Source of the DNA: JAJYUU01 sp035472835
GTDB lineage: Bacteria; Actinomycetota; Actinomycetes; Streptosporangiales; Streptosporangiaceae
Direction of reading: 5' to 3'
Assembly: GCA_035472835.1 (NCBI GenBank)
Contig: DATIOU010000203.1
Span: 1 to 64,000, forward strand
DNA length: 64,000 bases
The notes beneath the pieces are model-generated. The model saw only the letters and a list, made by a program, of their open reading frames with translations, was not told the origin of the DNA and searched no databases. Below, piece by piece: positions 8,718 to 17,182 of this stretch (positions are counted from its first letter, which is position 1; each line of letters begins with the position of its first letter). Made by a program: the position numbers and the translations under genes.

Positions 8718-9731
8718 GTGCTCGACGACAGGAAGCTGGCGGTCTTGCGAGCCATCGTGGAGGATTTTGTCTCCACGAACGAGCCGGTCGGCTCCAAGTC
8801 CCTGGTGGATCGACATAATCTCGATGTCTCGCCGGCCACCATCCGCAATGACATGGCTGTCCTTGAGGAGCAAGGCTTCATCGTCCAGCCGCACACCAGC
8901 GCCGGCCGGATCCCGACTGACCAGGGCTACCGGCTGTTCGTCGACAAGCTGTCGGGGATCAAGCCGCTGTCGTCGGCGGAGCGCCGCGCCATCGAGACGT
9001 TCTTGATCGGGGCGTACGACCTGGACGACGTCGTGATGCGGACGGTTCGGCTGCTGGCGCAGCTAACCAGGCAGGTCGCGGTCGTCCAGTATCCATCCCT
9101 GACCAAGTCCGCGGTCCGTCACGTTGAGCTCGTCCCGCTCACCGACAAGCGGCTGCTGCTAGTGCTGATCACCGACACCGGCCGTGTCGAGCAGCGCACG
9201 GTGGACCTGCCCGGTCCGATCGGCGAGGAGTCCATCACCCAGCTGCGGGCTGTGCTCAATGCGTGCCTCGACGGCCGCAAGCTCTCCGACGTGGCATCCG
9301 TCGTGGCGGAGCTGCCAGAGCGAGTGACCCCAGTCGAGCGGCCCAACGCTGCCGCAGTGTTCTCGGTGATCGTGGAGACCCTGGTCGAGCGGCACGAAGA
9401 GCGCGTCATCGTGGGCGGTGCGGCGAATCTCACCCCGGCAGACTTCTCCAGGGGATTGCGCGAGGTCCTCGAAGCGTTGGAAGAACAAGTAGTTCTCATG
9501 CGCCTCCTCGGCGAGTCTGGCGACCATGCAACGGTGACAGTCCTCATCGGGTCGGAGAATGAGGTGCAGGGGCTGCGGAACACGTCCCTGGTCGCCACCG
9601 GGTATGGCACCGGCGACCAGTCACTGGCCAGGCTCGGAGTACTCGGTCCGACCAGGATGGATTACCCGACAGCGATGGGAGCAGTACGCGCAGTGGCACG
9701 ATATGTCGGCCAGATCCTGGCGGAGTCCTAG
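8718..9731 (+). CDS. hrcA: Heat-inducible transcription repressor HrcA
   Basis: A 337-residue repressor of heat-shock genes that binds CIRCE elements. The N-terminal winged helix is seen in LDDRKLAVLRAIVEDF and the recognition region SPATIRNDMAVLEEQGFI. The C-terminal part is the HrcA dimerisation/effector domain. GTG 8718 is the start, behind a strong GGGAGGTGA, and not the longer frame that begins inside the operator. A CIRCE element just upstream shows autoregulation. dnaJ starts two bases after the stop, so the two are one operon. Confidence 0.95.
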   Translation: MLDDRKLAVLRAIVEDFVSTNEPVGSKSLVDRHNLDVSPATIRNDMAVLEEQGFIVQPHTSAGRIPTDQGYRLFVDKLSGIKPLSSAERRAIETFLIGAYDLDDVVMRTVRLLAQLTRQVAVVQYPSLTKSAVRHVELVPLTDKRLLLVLITDTGRVEQRTVDLPGPIGEESITQLRAVLNACLDGRKLSDVASVVAELPERVTPVERPNAAAVFSVIVETLVERHEERVIVGGAANLTPADFSRGLREVLEALEEQVVLMRLLGESGDHATVTVLIGSENEVQGLRNTSLVATGYGTGDQSLARLGVLGPTRMDYPTAMGAVRAVARYVGQILAES

Positions 9732-9733
9732 GA

Positions 9734-10873
9734 ATGCCTGTGGCAAATGACTATTACGGGATCCTCGGGGTCCGCCGCGATGCTGGCCCCGAAGAGATCA
9801 AGAAGGCATATCGCAGGCTAGCCCGCGAGCTGCACCCAGACGTGAACCCGGATCCGCACCTCCAGGAGCGCTTCAAGGAAGTCACGCAGGCATATGAGGT
9901 CCTCTCGGACCCCGAGAAGCGCCAGATGTACGACCTGGGGGCGGATCCCTTTGCCCGGGCCGGGGCGGGCCCAGGCGGCTTCGGCGCCGCCGGGTTCCCC
10001 TTCAGCGACCTGATGGATGCCTTCTTCGGCGGCAGCGCCGCGCCGCGCGGACCCCGAAGCAGAGCCCGGCGCGGGCGCAACGCCACGATCCGCGTCGACT
10101 TGGATCTTGCCGAGTGCGCGTTTGGCACCACGCGAGAGCTGGTCGTGGACACCGCCGTCGTGTGCCCCACGTGCTCTGGGGAGGGCACGGCGCCCGGCAC
10201 GCACCCGGCCACGTGCGACGTGTGTAACGGGCGCGGTGAGGTCAGCCAGGTCACCAGGTCGTTCATCGGCCAGATGATGACCTCGCGGCCGTGCCCCGGG
10301 TGTGGCGGCTTCGGCACCGTCATCCGCAAGCCGTGCCCCGAGTGCGATGCGGATGGCCGGGTCCGGACCCGGCGCACGATCAAGGTGCGTATCCCGGCGG
10401 GCGTCGAGGACGGAACGCACATCCAGCTCGCGGGCGAAGGCGAGACCGGCCCCGGCGGTGGCCCGGCTGGCGATCTGTTCCTGGAGATCGTCCAGCTGCC
10501 GCATCCGATATTCGAGCGCCGCGGTGACGATCTGCACTGCACGGTGACGATACCGATGGTCGCCGCCGCGCTGGGCGCGACCTTGACTGTTGACACCCTG
10601 GACGGCCCGGCAGACCTGGACATTCGGCCCGGTACGCAGTCCGGGCAGGCGATCCCGATGGTCGAGCAGGGGACCGAGCGCCTCAACAGCTCGGGCCGCG
10701 GCGACCTGATCTTTCACGTCACTGTCGAGACGCCGAGCAAGCTGGAGCCGGAGCAGGAAGACCTGCTGCGCCAGCTGGCCAAGCTGCGCGGCGAGGAGGC
10801 CCCGCCGGGCAAGTTCGCGCCGGGCCAGCAGCGCCTCTTCTCGCGCCTGCGCGATGCCTTCAACGGCCGCTGA
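9734..10873 (+). CDS. dnaJ: Chaperone DnaJ (DnaJ2 type)
   Basis: A 379-residue type I Hsp40 co-chaperone that stimulates the ATPase of DnaK. The J domain covers residues 1-70 with HPD at 34-36. A Gly/Phe region follows, then four zinc-binding repeats: CPTCSGEG, CDVCNGRG, CPGCGGFG and CPECDADG. The C-terminal substrate-binding domains are complete. It is co-transcribed with hrcA, as in other actinobacteria, where this copy is usually separate from the dnaK-grpE-dnaJ1-hspR operon. Confidence 0.96.
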   Translation: MPVANDYYGILGVRRDAGPEEIKKAYRRLARELHPDVNPDPHLQERFKEVTQAYEVLSDPEKRQMYDLGADPFARAGAGPGGFGAAGFPFSDLMDAFFGGSAAPRGPRSRARRGRNATIRVDLDLAECAFGTTRELVVDTAVVCPTCSGEGTAPGTHPATCDVCNGRGEVSQVTRSFIGQMMTSRPCPGCGGFGTVIRKPCPECDADGRVRTRRTIKVRIPAGVEDGTHIQLAGEGETGPGGGPAGDLFLEIVQLPHPIFERRGDDLHCTVTIPMVAAALGATLTVDTLDGPADLDIRPGTQSGQAIPMVEQGTERLNSSGRGDLIFHVTVETPSKLEPEQEDLLRQLAKLRGEEAPPGKFAPGQQRLFSRLRDAFNGR

Positions 10874-10891
10874 GCCTCAGGCGGTCCGATC

Positions 10892-11626
10892 CTGAGGCCG
10901 CCGGTCTTCGTCGCGGCCACGGCCGACCTCGCTGCGGAGCACCTCGTGCTGCGCGGCCAGGAGGGCCGGCACGCTAGCACGGTTCGCCGCCTCGTACCCG
11001 GCGAGCGAGCTGACATCACCGATGGTTCTGGCCTGGTGGCGGAGTGCGTCGTGACGGCGGCCAGGCCAGGCGAGCTCGAGCTGTCCGTGCTCGACCGGCG
11101 CACCGAGCCGTGTCCGGCACCGACGGTCGCCGTGCTGCAAGCTATACCGAAGGGTGATCGCGGCGAACTCGCCGTCGAGCTGCTCACAGAGGTCGGAACT
11201 GATGTGATCGTCCCGTGGGCCGCGGACCGATGCGTCGCGGTCTGGCGCGGCGAACGCGCCGTGAAGTCCCGGGCACGATGGACCTCAGCGGCCGAGCAGG
11301 CTGCCAAGCAGTCGAGGCGGGCTTGGTTCCCGGCCGTGGAGGCGCCAGTGGACCTCGCCGGAGCGGTCCGGCGCGTCCACGGGGCTGCCTTGGCTATCGT
11401 GCTCGACCCAGACGGGACCGAGTCGGTCGCTGCCGTCGGGCTGCCCGACGATGGGGAGATCGTCGTTGTGGTCGGCCCGGAGGGTGGCATCACGCAGGCG
11501 GAAAGCGATGCCCTGGCGAGCGCCGGGGCCGTCGGCGCCCGGCTCGGACCCACGGTATTGCGGGCATCGTCAGCTGGCGTCGTCGCAGCGGGGATCCTGC
11601 TGAGCCGCACCGGTCGCTGGCGCTGA
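10892..11626 (+). CDS. rsmE: 16S rRNA (uracil1498-N3)-methyltransferase RsmE
   Basis: This SPOUT-fold enzyme methylates U1498 of 16S rRNA. The C-terminal knot is seen as VVVVGPEGGITQAESD and LGPTVLRASSAGVVAAGIL. The N-terminal PUA-like part is EGRHASTVRRLVPGE. The start is unusual. GTG 10946 has a GGAG site but cuts off the first beta-strand, whereas the upstream in-frame residues RPPVFVAATADLAAEH look like a normal RsmE N-terminus. The only plausible codon giving that end is CTG 10892, nine bases after AGGCGG. I list that longer form (244 residues); the GTG form has 226. Confidence 0.85.
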   Translation: MRPPVFVAATADLAAEHLVLRGQEGRHASTVRRLVPGERADITDGSGLVAECVVTAARPGELELSVLDRRTEPCPAPTVAVLQAIPKGDRGELAVELLTEVGTDVIVPWAADRCVAVWRGERAVKSRARWTSAAEQAAKQSRRAWFPAVEAPVDLAGAVRRVHGAALAIVLDPDGTESVAAVGLPDDGEIVVVVGPEGGITQAESDALASAGAVGARLGPTVLRASSAGVVAAGILLSRTGRWR

Positions 11627-11639
11627 GCATCCGCCGGCG

Positions 11640-12533
11640 TCAGCTGCCGTTGAGCTTGCCGAAACCGATGACCGCTGGATGCGCGCTGGGATGCAGCGTC
11701 GCTCCGAGCTGGTTGCGTGCGGGTTTCTTCGTGGCGCACGGCGTCGGTGACGGGCGGACTACCGAGATCCGGGTGAGCACCGCAGACTTGGCCAGGCTCG
11801 CCACGGCCTCAGTCGGGCCGGCTCCCGTCGGCGCCATCGCCGCGTTGGCTACGCCCGCCGTCGGGGTAGTGCTCGCACCGGGGGATGGGCTGTCACTCAC
11901 CGTAGGCGTGGGCGAGGCGCTCGATGAGCCGCTCGGCGACGCGGCCGGGCTAGTGCCCGGGGTCTGGCCGCTCGACGTCGAGGCCGACGGCGCGCCACGG
12001 GACGGCTTGGGCGTCACGCAGGAGCCCGGTTTAGTCTTGCTCCCCGCTGAGCCGACCGAACCGACCGACGACTGGCTCCGCGTGTTGGTGCCGCTTGCGC
12101 CGCCGTGCGTGTTGCCGCCCCCGCCGCCTCCTGTCGGGTGCGTCGAGTTTGAACCTGCCGGGAAGATCGCTTGCTGGGCGGAGAAGGCCACGTACGCGCC
12201 CGCCGCGACGATGAAAACCGTCACGCCGAGCGCGGCGGCAGGGCGAAGCCAGCTGAGGGTGCGCGACGTCCGGCCGCCTGACGCCACGCTCTGCGGGCCA
12301 AAGCGGTCCCACGCCAGGCGAGCGACGCTAAGCAGCCACTCCAGGAACCGCCGCAGTTCCGCCGGACCGCGCATGCGCGCGTCCGTCCAGGCCGCTTCGG
12401 CCCAGGCAACTGCCACCGGACGCGGGGGGCTCAGCCGAGCCTGAATCAGCTGCAGGCCGTCGGCCCGCGGCTGGATGCCATCCGCCAGGTGCAAGGCCCG
12501 ACGCAGTACGTCGCGCTCGTTCACGGTGCTCAT
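11640..12533 (-). CDS. Putative membrane anti-sigma-like protein with Ser/Pro-rich outer tail
   Basis: A 297-residue protein with a cytoplasmic N-terminal part (residues 1 to about 95), one membrane helix at about 97-117 (LGVTVFIVAAGAYVAF), and a long Ser/Thr/Pro/Gly-rich C-terminus presumably outside. Its ATG overlaps the stop of the upstream sigma gene as ATGA, so the two are translationally coupled. That arrangement and topology are typical of membrane anti-sigma factors. No HxxxCxxC zinc anti-sigma motif is present, so the role is inferred from context. It converges with rsmE with 13 bases between the stops. Confidence 0.7.
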   Translation of the reverse strand: MSTVNERDVLRRALHLADGIQPRADGLQLIQARLSPPRPVAVAWAEAAWTDARMRGPAELRRFLEWLLSVARLAWDRFGPQSVASGGRTSRTLSWLRPAAALGVTVFIVAAGAYVAFSAQQAIFPAGSNSTHPTGGGGGGNTHGGASGTNTRSQSSVGSVGSAGSKTKPGSCVTPKPSRGAPSASTSSGQTPGTSPAASPSGSSSASPTPTVSDSPSPGASTTPTAGVANAAMAPTGAGPTEAVASLAKSAVLTRISVVRPSPTPCATKKPARNQLGATLHPSAHPAVIGFGKLNGS

Positions 12534-13117
12534 GCGTCACGCTCCAGCACGGTGCGGAGCGCTTGCATTGCCCGGGCGGTGTGGCTCTTTACCGCTCCCT
12601 TGCTGATACACATCGCGTCGGCGATCTGCGCTTCAGACATGTCAGCGTAGAACCGTAGCACCAGGGCCTCGCGCTGCCGCGGCGGCAACGTGCGCAGAGC
12701 GGCTATCACCGCCGATCGCTCCAACAGGGCGATGGCACCATGCTCGGCGCTTGGCTCGTCCGGGGCAGTCTTGGGCGCGTTCCGCTCGACGACGGTGCGG
12801 TGTCGCAGGACAGAGCGTGACCGATTCACTACCGACTGTCGCAGGTAAGAGAGGGCTTTCTCGCTGTCCCGAAGGCGGCGCCACGCGCCGTGCATCGCGA
12901 CAAACGAGTCCTGCACAACTTCCTCCGCGATTCCAGTGTCCCGGACCAGCAGCGCTGCGAGCCGCACCAGGGAGCGGTAGTGAGTGGCATAGAGCTCTGT
13001 CACTGCTTCGTCGGCTACTGAGTCGGCCGGAACGGACCCTAGGGCTACATCTGCCACCAGGGTCTCGGTCACGTGTATTGGACGCGCAGCCACGTCCGGA
13101 GGTTCACTCGCTGTCAT
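12530..13117 (-). CDS. SigE-family RNA polymerase sigma factor (ECF type)
   Basis: A 195-residue sigma-70 family protein. Region 2 is seen in YATHYRSLVRLAALLVRDTGIAEEVVQDSFVAMHGAW and region 4 in LPPRQREALVLRFYADMSEAQIADAMCISKGAVKSHTARAM. It has no regions 1 or 3, typical of ECF sigma factors of the actinobacterial SigE-like group. The coupled downstream membrane protein is probably its regulator. An 8-bp inverted repeat lies 17 bases before its start. Confidence 0.9.
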   Translation of the reverse strand: MTASEPPDVAARPIHVTETLVADVALGSVPADSVADEAVTELYATHYRSLVRLAALLVRDTGIAEEVVQDSFVAMHGAWRRLRDSEKALSYLRQSVVNRSRSVLRHRTVVERNAPKTAPDEPSAEHGAIALLERSAVIAALRTLPPRQREALVLRFYADMSEAQIADAMCISKGAVKSHTARAMQALRTVLERDA

Positions 13118-13133
13118 TACGGGCCTTGGCGAT

Positions 13134-13152
13134 GTCGGGCTGGCAGCCCGAC
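13134..13152. other. 8-bp inverted repeat upstream of the sigma gene
   Basis: GTCGGGCT and AGCCCGAC are perfect complements separated by GGC. The hairpin lies 17 bases upstream of the ECF sigma start, in the leader or promoter region between two divergent genes. There is no T-run, so it does not look like a classical terminator. It could be an operator or an mRNA leader stem. Confidence 0.45.
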
Positions 13153-13350
13153 TTGGCTAGATACGTCCACTTCCCCCCACGCCCATCCATGCCTCGCATC
13201 AGCTCCCGCGCATGACTCATCCCCGAGAGCGACGGAAAGCCAGAAGCTGGCGAGCCGCTGCGGCAGAGGGCGGGTGCACCGTGGGTTCGCAGTAGGGCAA
13301 CCATATATGTCAGCGGCGTTGCCGGCCCGGTACACGTTAAGATCTCCTGC

Positions 13351-13695
13351 GTGCCCGAGTGTCTGTTCTGTGGTATTGCGGCCGCCGAGATACCGGCGAC
13401 CATAGTGTCGAGCAACCAGCGCACGATCGCCTTTCGCGACATTAATCCGCAGGCGCCCGTCCACGTCCTGGTGATCCCGCGGGAGCACTACGCCAATCTG
13501 GCCGAGCTGGCGGCCGCTGGCGACGGGCTGCTGGCCGATCTCGTCGCGCACGCCCACGAGGTAGCGGTTGCCGAGGGCATCGCCGACAGCGGCTACCGGG
13601 TCGTCTTCAACACCGGCGCGCAGGCCGGCCAGACCGTCCCGCACGTGCACGCCCACATCCTCGGCGGCCGGTGGATGACGTGGCCACCCGGGTGA
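13351..13695 (+). CDS. HIT family (HinT-type) nucleotide-binding protein
   Basis: A 114-residue histidine triad protein. The catalytic triad is HVHAHIL near the C-terminus, and the N-terminal CLFCGIAAAEIPATIV is the usual HinT start. HinT proteins hydrolyse AMP conjugates such as adenosine phosphoramidates. The zinc ligands CxxC are present. GTG 13351 is the start. It precedes phoH, a conserved actinobacterial neighbourhood. Confidence 0.93.
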   Translation: MPECLFCGIAAAEIPATIVSSNQRTIAFRDINPQAPVHVLVIPREHYANLAELAAAGDGLLADLVAHAHEVAVAEGIADSGYRVVFNTGAQAGQTVPHVHAHILGGRWMTWPPG

Positions 13696-13797
13696 GCCGG
13701 GACCAGCTGCCCGCAGCCGGAGGCCGAGCAGGCAGAGCAGGCGGATATTATTGCGAACGGGCCGGCCAGGGGTGCGGGCCGCGGCAGGGAAGGACCA

Positions 13798-14925
13798 TTG
13801 ACCGACAATTCGACTGATTCGCGCAGGGGCGGGCCGCCCAACGGCAACGGGGCCGAGAGCATGACCACTCGAGGGAGCGAGGCCCGGGCCAACGGCTCGA
13901 AGGACGGCAGCGCGCAGGTCCGGATCGTAATCCCGGACGAGCAGTCGATGGTCAGCCTGTTGGGCTCAGGCGACGAACTGCTCCGTGTTATAGAGAACGC
14001 GGTCAGCGCCGACTTTCACGTTCGCGGGAACGAGATCACCATTACCGGGCCTGCCGCCGAGACCGCCGTGGCGTCGCGGCTCTTCGATGAGCTCATCCAG
14101 CTCGCCGGCGGGGGCGCCGAGCTGACCGCGGACGCTGTCGAGCACAGCCTTTCGATGCTGCGCCGCAAGCCTGGTGCTCGTCCGGCCGAAGTGCTGAACC
14201 TCGACATCCTGTCCAGCCGCGGGCGGACCATCAGGCCTAAGACGCTCAACCAGAAGCGTTACGTCGACGCGATCGACTCGCACACGATCGTTTTCGCGAT
14301 CGGCCCGGCCGGGACCGGCAAGACGTATCTCGCCATGGCCAAGGCGGTCAAGGCGCTGCAGGCCAAGGAAGTCAACCGGATCATCCTGACCCGGCCGGCC
14401 GTGGAAGCGGGCGAGCGCCTGGGCTTCCTGCCTGGCACCCTGTACGAGAAGATCGACCCGTACCTGCGGCCCCTCTACGACGCCCTGCACGACATGATCG
14501 ACCCGGACTCGATTCCGCGACTCACCGCGGCCGGGACGATCGAGATCGCGCCGCTCGCCTACATGCGGGGCCGCACCCTCAACGACTCCTTCATCATCCT
14601 GGACGAGGCGCAGAACACCTCGGCCGAGCAGATGAAGATGTTCCTGACCAGGCTCGGCTTCGGCTCGAGGATCGTGGTGACCGGCGATATCACCCAGGTG
14701 GACCTGCCCGCCGGGCAGATCAGCGGCCTGCGGCTGGTGCAGGACATCCTGAACGGCGTGGATGACGTCTACTTCTCGCGCCTGACCAGCCATGACGTAG
14801 TCCGGCACAAGCTGGTGGCCGACATCGTTGACGCCTACGAGAGGTATGACGCCACGCAGGCAGCGGTCGAGCCCGGCCGGCTGCCCGCCGGCCGGCAGCG
14901 GCGCGATGGGTACCGGGGCCGGTAA
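13798..14925 (+). CDS. phoH: PhoH family ATPase
   Basis: A 375-residue cytoplasmic P-loop protein. Walker A is GPAGTGKT at 169-176 and Walker B is FIILDEAQN with the acidic residues near 269. PhoH proteins are ATPases linked to RNA metabolism and in some bacteria to phosphate starvation. The start is TTG 13798, placed by AGGGAAGGA just upstream; the first 40 residues are low in order. ybeY follows after 21 bases, the conserved phoH-ybeY pair that points to a role in rRNA handling. Confidence 0.93.
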   Translation: MTDNSTDSRRGGPPNGNGAESMTTRGSEARANGSKDGSAQVRIVIPDEQSMVSLLGSGDELLRVIENAVSADFHVRGNEITITGPAAETAVASRLFDELIQLAGGGAELTADAVEHSLSMLRRKPGARPAEVLNLDILSSRGRTIRPKTLNQKRYVDAIDSHTIVFAIGPAGTGKTYLAMAKAVKALQAKEVNRIILTRPAVEAGERLGFLPGTLYEKIDPYLRPLYDALHDMIDPDSIPRLTAAGTIEIAPLAYMRGRTLNDSFIILDEAQNTSAEQMKMFLTRLGFGSRIVVTGDITQVDLPAGQISGLRLVQDILNGVDDVYFSRLTSHDVVRHKLVADIVDAYERYDATQAAVEPGRLPAGRQRRDGYRGR

Positions 14926-14946
14926 CCGCCTGGTGACAGGGGCCAC

Positions 14947-15456
14947 ATGAGCATCGAGATCGCCAACGAGTCGGGCGTCAACGTCGACGAGTCACACCTA
15001 GCCGGCCTCGCCCGGCACGTGCTCGATGACATGCGCGTGCACCCGCTGGCCGAGCTTTCGGTCCTGCTCGTCGACGAGCCCGCGATGATTGAGTTGCACG
15101 TGCGCTGGATGAGCGAGGAAGGTCCCACGGACGTGCTGGCCTTCCCCATGGACGAGCTGAGGCTGCCGCAGCCGGGCGGCACCCACTCCGATCACGCCAC
15201 GCCAGACCCGGACGCGGCCGACGTACTGCTCGGCGACGTCGTGATCTGCCCCCAGGTGGCTGCGGCGCAGGCCAAGCAGGCTGGTCACGCGGTTCAGGAT
15301 GAGATCGACCTGCTGTGCACCCACGGGATCTTGCATCTGCTCGGCTACGACCACGGCGAGCCGGAAGAGCACGCGAAGATGTTCGGCCTGCAGGACCGTC
15401 TGCTCGCCTCGTGGCGGGCTGGTGCCGGGCACGGCAGCCCTGAAGGGGCCGGGTGA
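14947..15456 (+). CDS. ybeY: Endoribonuclease YbeY (rRNA maturation)
   Basis: A 169-residue metal-dependent RNase needed for 16S rRNA 3' end processing and ribosome quality control. The UPF0054 metal site HGILHLLGYDH is seen with H126, H130 and H136. Length is normal. It sits between phoH and the CBS/CorC gene with tight spacing on both sides, so the three are probably one transcript. Confidence 0.96.
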   Translation: MSIEIANESGVNVDESHLAGLARHVLDDMRVHPLAELSVLLVDEPAMIELHVRWMSEEGPTDVLAFPMDELRLPQPGGTHSDHATPDPDAADVLLGDVVICPQVAAAQAKQAGHAVQDEIDLLCTHGILHLLGYDHGEPEEHAKMFGLQDRLLASWRAGAGHGSPEGAG

Positions 15457-15462
15457 CGGCTG

Positions 15463-16818
15463 GTGGGATGGCTGTTTGTCGCCGCATTCGCGCTCATGCT
15501 GGTGGCGGGCTGGTGTACCAGCGCTGAGACAGCGCTCGTGCGCGTATCGAGAGCGGGCGCCAAGGAACTCGGCCGATCGGCAGGCGAAAGCGGCGAGCCG
15601 CTGCAGGCGGTGCTGACCGATGCACCCCGTTACCTGTCGGTGGTGCTCTTTATCCGAACTGCTGCGGAGATCAGCGCGGCCGTCCTCGTGACCGCAGTCC
15701 TGGTCACGTGGCTGGGCGTCACGTGGAAGGCGTTCCTGATCACGGCAGTGGCGATGACCGTCGCCAGCTATGCGCTGGCCGGGCTAATCCCGCGCAGTAT
15801 CGGACGGCGGTACCCGGTCAAGGTGGCTGTCGCGTCCGCACGGGTGCTGACCCCCGTCATCCGCCTGCTGGGGCCGCTGCCCCGGCTACTGGCCGCGGCC
15901 GGGGCGGCGCTCACTCCTGGGCAGGAGCGCCGCGACCGCGACCGGTCTGGCACGGAAGAGGACCTGCGCGGGCTGGTTGACCTCCTTGAGCAGCGGCAGA
16001 TCATCGAGCCTGGCGAGCGCGCGATGATCCACTCGGTCTTCGAGCTCGGCGACACGATTGTCCGCGAGGTCATGGTGCCGCGCACGGACATGGTGTTCGT
16101 GGAACGGCACAAGACGCTCCGGCAAGGGCTCTCCCTGGCGCTGCGCAGCGGCTTCTCCCGGATCCCGGTCATCGGCGAGAACCTCGACGACATCGTGGGT
16201 GTCGCGTACCTCAAGGACGTCATGACCCGCATCCACGAGCACCCCGAGGGGGAATCGGTCGAGACCGTGGAATCGATCATGCGCCCGGCCACCTTCGCGC
16301 CAGAGAGCAAACCGGTCGACGATCTGCTGCGGGAGATGCAGGCCAGGCACGTCCATGTCGCGATCGTCATCGATGAGTACGGCGGCACGGCAGGCCTGGT
16401 CACGATCGAGGACATCCTGGAGGAGATCGTCGGCGAGATCGCCGACGAGTACGACCGGGAGCGCCCGCCAGTCGAGTGGCTCGGCGACGACGAGGCGCGC
16501 GTCAGCGCGCGGCTGTCTGTGGAGGAGCTCGAGGAGCTGTTCGGGGTCAGCATCGACGCCGAGGACGTCGAGACGGTTGGCGGCCTGCTCGCGCATCGGC
16601 TCGGCAAGGTGCCGATCGCCGGCTCGGTCGCGACGGTATCCGGCCTGCGGCTCACCGCGGAGAGCCTGGCCGGGCGGCGCAACCGGATCGGCACCGTGAC
16701 AGTCCAGCGGATCAGCCACGACGGTCAGCGGGCTCGCGCCGCCGACACCGCTGCCGTGGTCACCGGCGCCACTTCGGAAGGGAACGGGGTCGCTCCCAGC
16801 AAGCAGCCGCCGGTTTAG
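15463..16818 (+). CDS. CNNM/CorC-type membrane protein with CBS pair
   Basis: A 451-residue protein. The N-terminal DUF21 (CNNM) region has about four membrane helices. A pair of CBS domains is seen around VPRTDMVFVERHKTLRQGL and MRPATFAPESKPVDDLL, and a C-terminal CorC/HlyC transporter-associated domain follows. Such proteins are linked to Mg2+ or Co2+ efflux and are often called hemolysins in older annotations. GTG 15463 follows the ybeY stop by six bases, so it is in the same operon. Confidence 0.93.
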   Translation: MGWLFVAAFALMLVAGWCTSAETALVRVSRAGAKELGRSAGESGEPLQAVLTDAPRYLSVVLFIRTAAEISAAVLVTAVLVTWLGVTWKAFLITAVAMTVASYALAGLIPRSIGRRYPVKVAVASARVLTPVIRLLGPLPRLLAAAGAALTPGQERRDRDRSGTEEDLRGLVDLLEQRQIIEPGERAMIHSVFELGDTIVREVMVPRTDMVFVERHKTLRQGLSLALRSGFSRIPVIGENLDDIVGVAYLKDVMTRIHEHPEGESVETVESIMRPATFAPESKPVDDLLREMQARHVHVAIVIDEYGGTAGLVTIEDILEEIVGEIADEYDRERPPVEWLGDDEARVSARLSVEELEELFGVSIDAEDVETVGGLLAHRLGKVPIAGSVATVSGLRLTAESLAGRRNRIGTVTVQRISHDGQRARAADTAAVVTGATSEGNGVAPSKQPPV

Positions 16819-16828
16819 TATCAGCCGT

Positions 16829-17182
16829 GTGAGCGAGCTTGGGCCAGACGATCCTGACCCGGAAGACATCAAGATCATCACGCTGGCCCGCTCGGCCCGC
16901 GCTCGCGTCGCAGCGGCCGAAGGCGCCGCGGTGCGCGACGAGACCGGCCGGACCTACGCCGCAGCGGCGATTGCGCTGCCATCCCTGCGCCTGTCGGCAC
17001 TGCAACTGGCGGTGGCTATGGCCGTATCGAGCGGCGCGACCAGCCTCGAGGCGGCAGCCCTGGTGAGCGATGGAGGCGAGCCCGATCCCGGCGACATCGC
17101 CGCGGTGCGGGAGCTCGGACCCCGGGCGACGGTGTTCCACTCGGCTCCGGACGGGACGGTGCTTGCGACCCTGCGGCCCTAG
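16829..17182 (+). CDS. Cytidine-deaminase-like protein without catalytic motifs
   Basis: A 117-residue cytoplasmic protein. Its position between the CBS/CorC gene and era, and the stretch GRTYAAAAIALPSLRLSALQLAVAMAVSSGA, match the small deaminase-like protein that actinobacteria carry here. A working cytidine deaminase needs an HAE or CAE motif and PCxxC for zinc. Neither is present, and there is no cysteine at all. It therefore looks like a non-enzymatic relic or a binding protein. GTG 16829 lies 10 bases after the preceding stop. Confidence 0.7.
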   Translation: MSELGPDDPDPEDIKIITLARSARARVAAAEGAAVRDETGRTYAAAAIALPSLRLSALQLAVAMAVSSGATSLEAAALVSDGGEPDPGDIAAVRELGPRATVFHSAPDGTVLATLRP

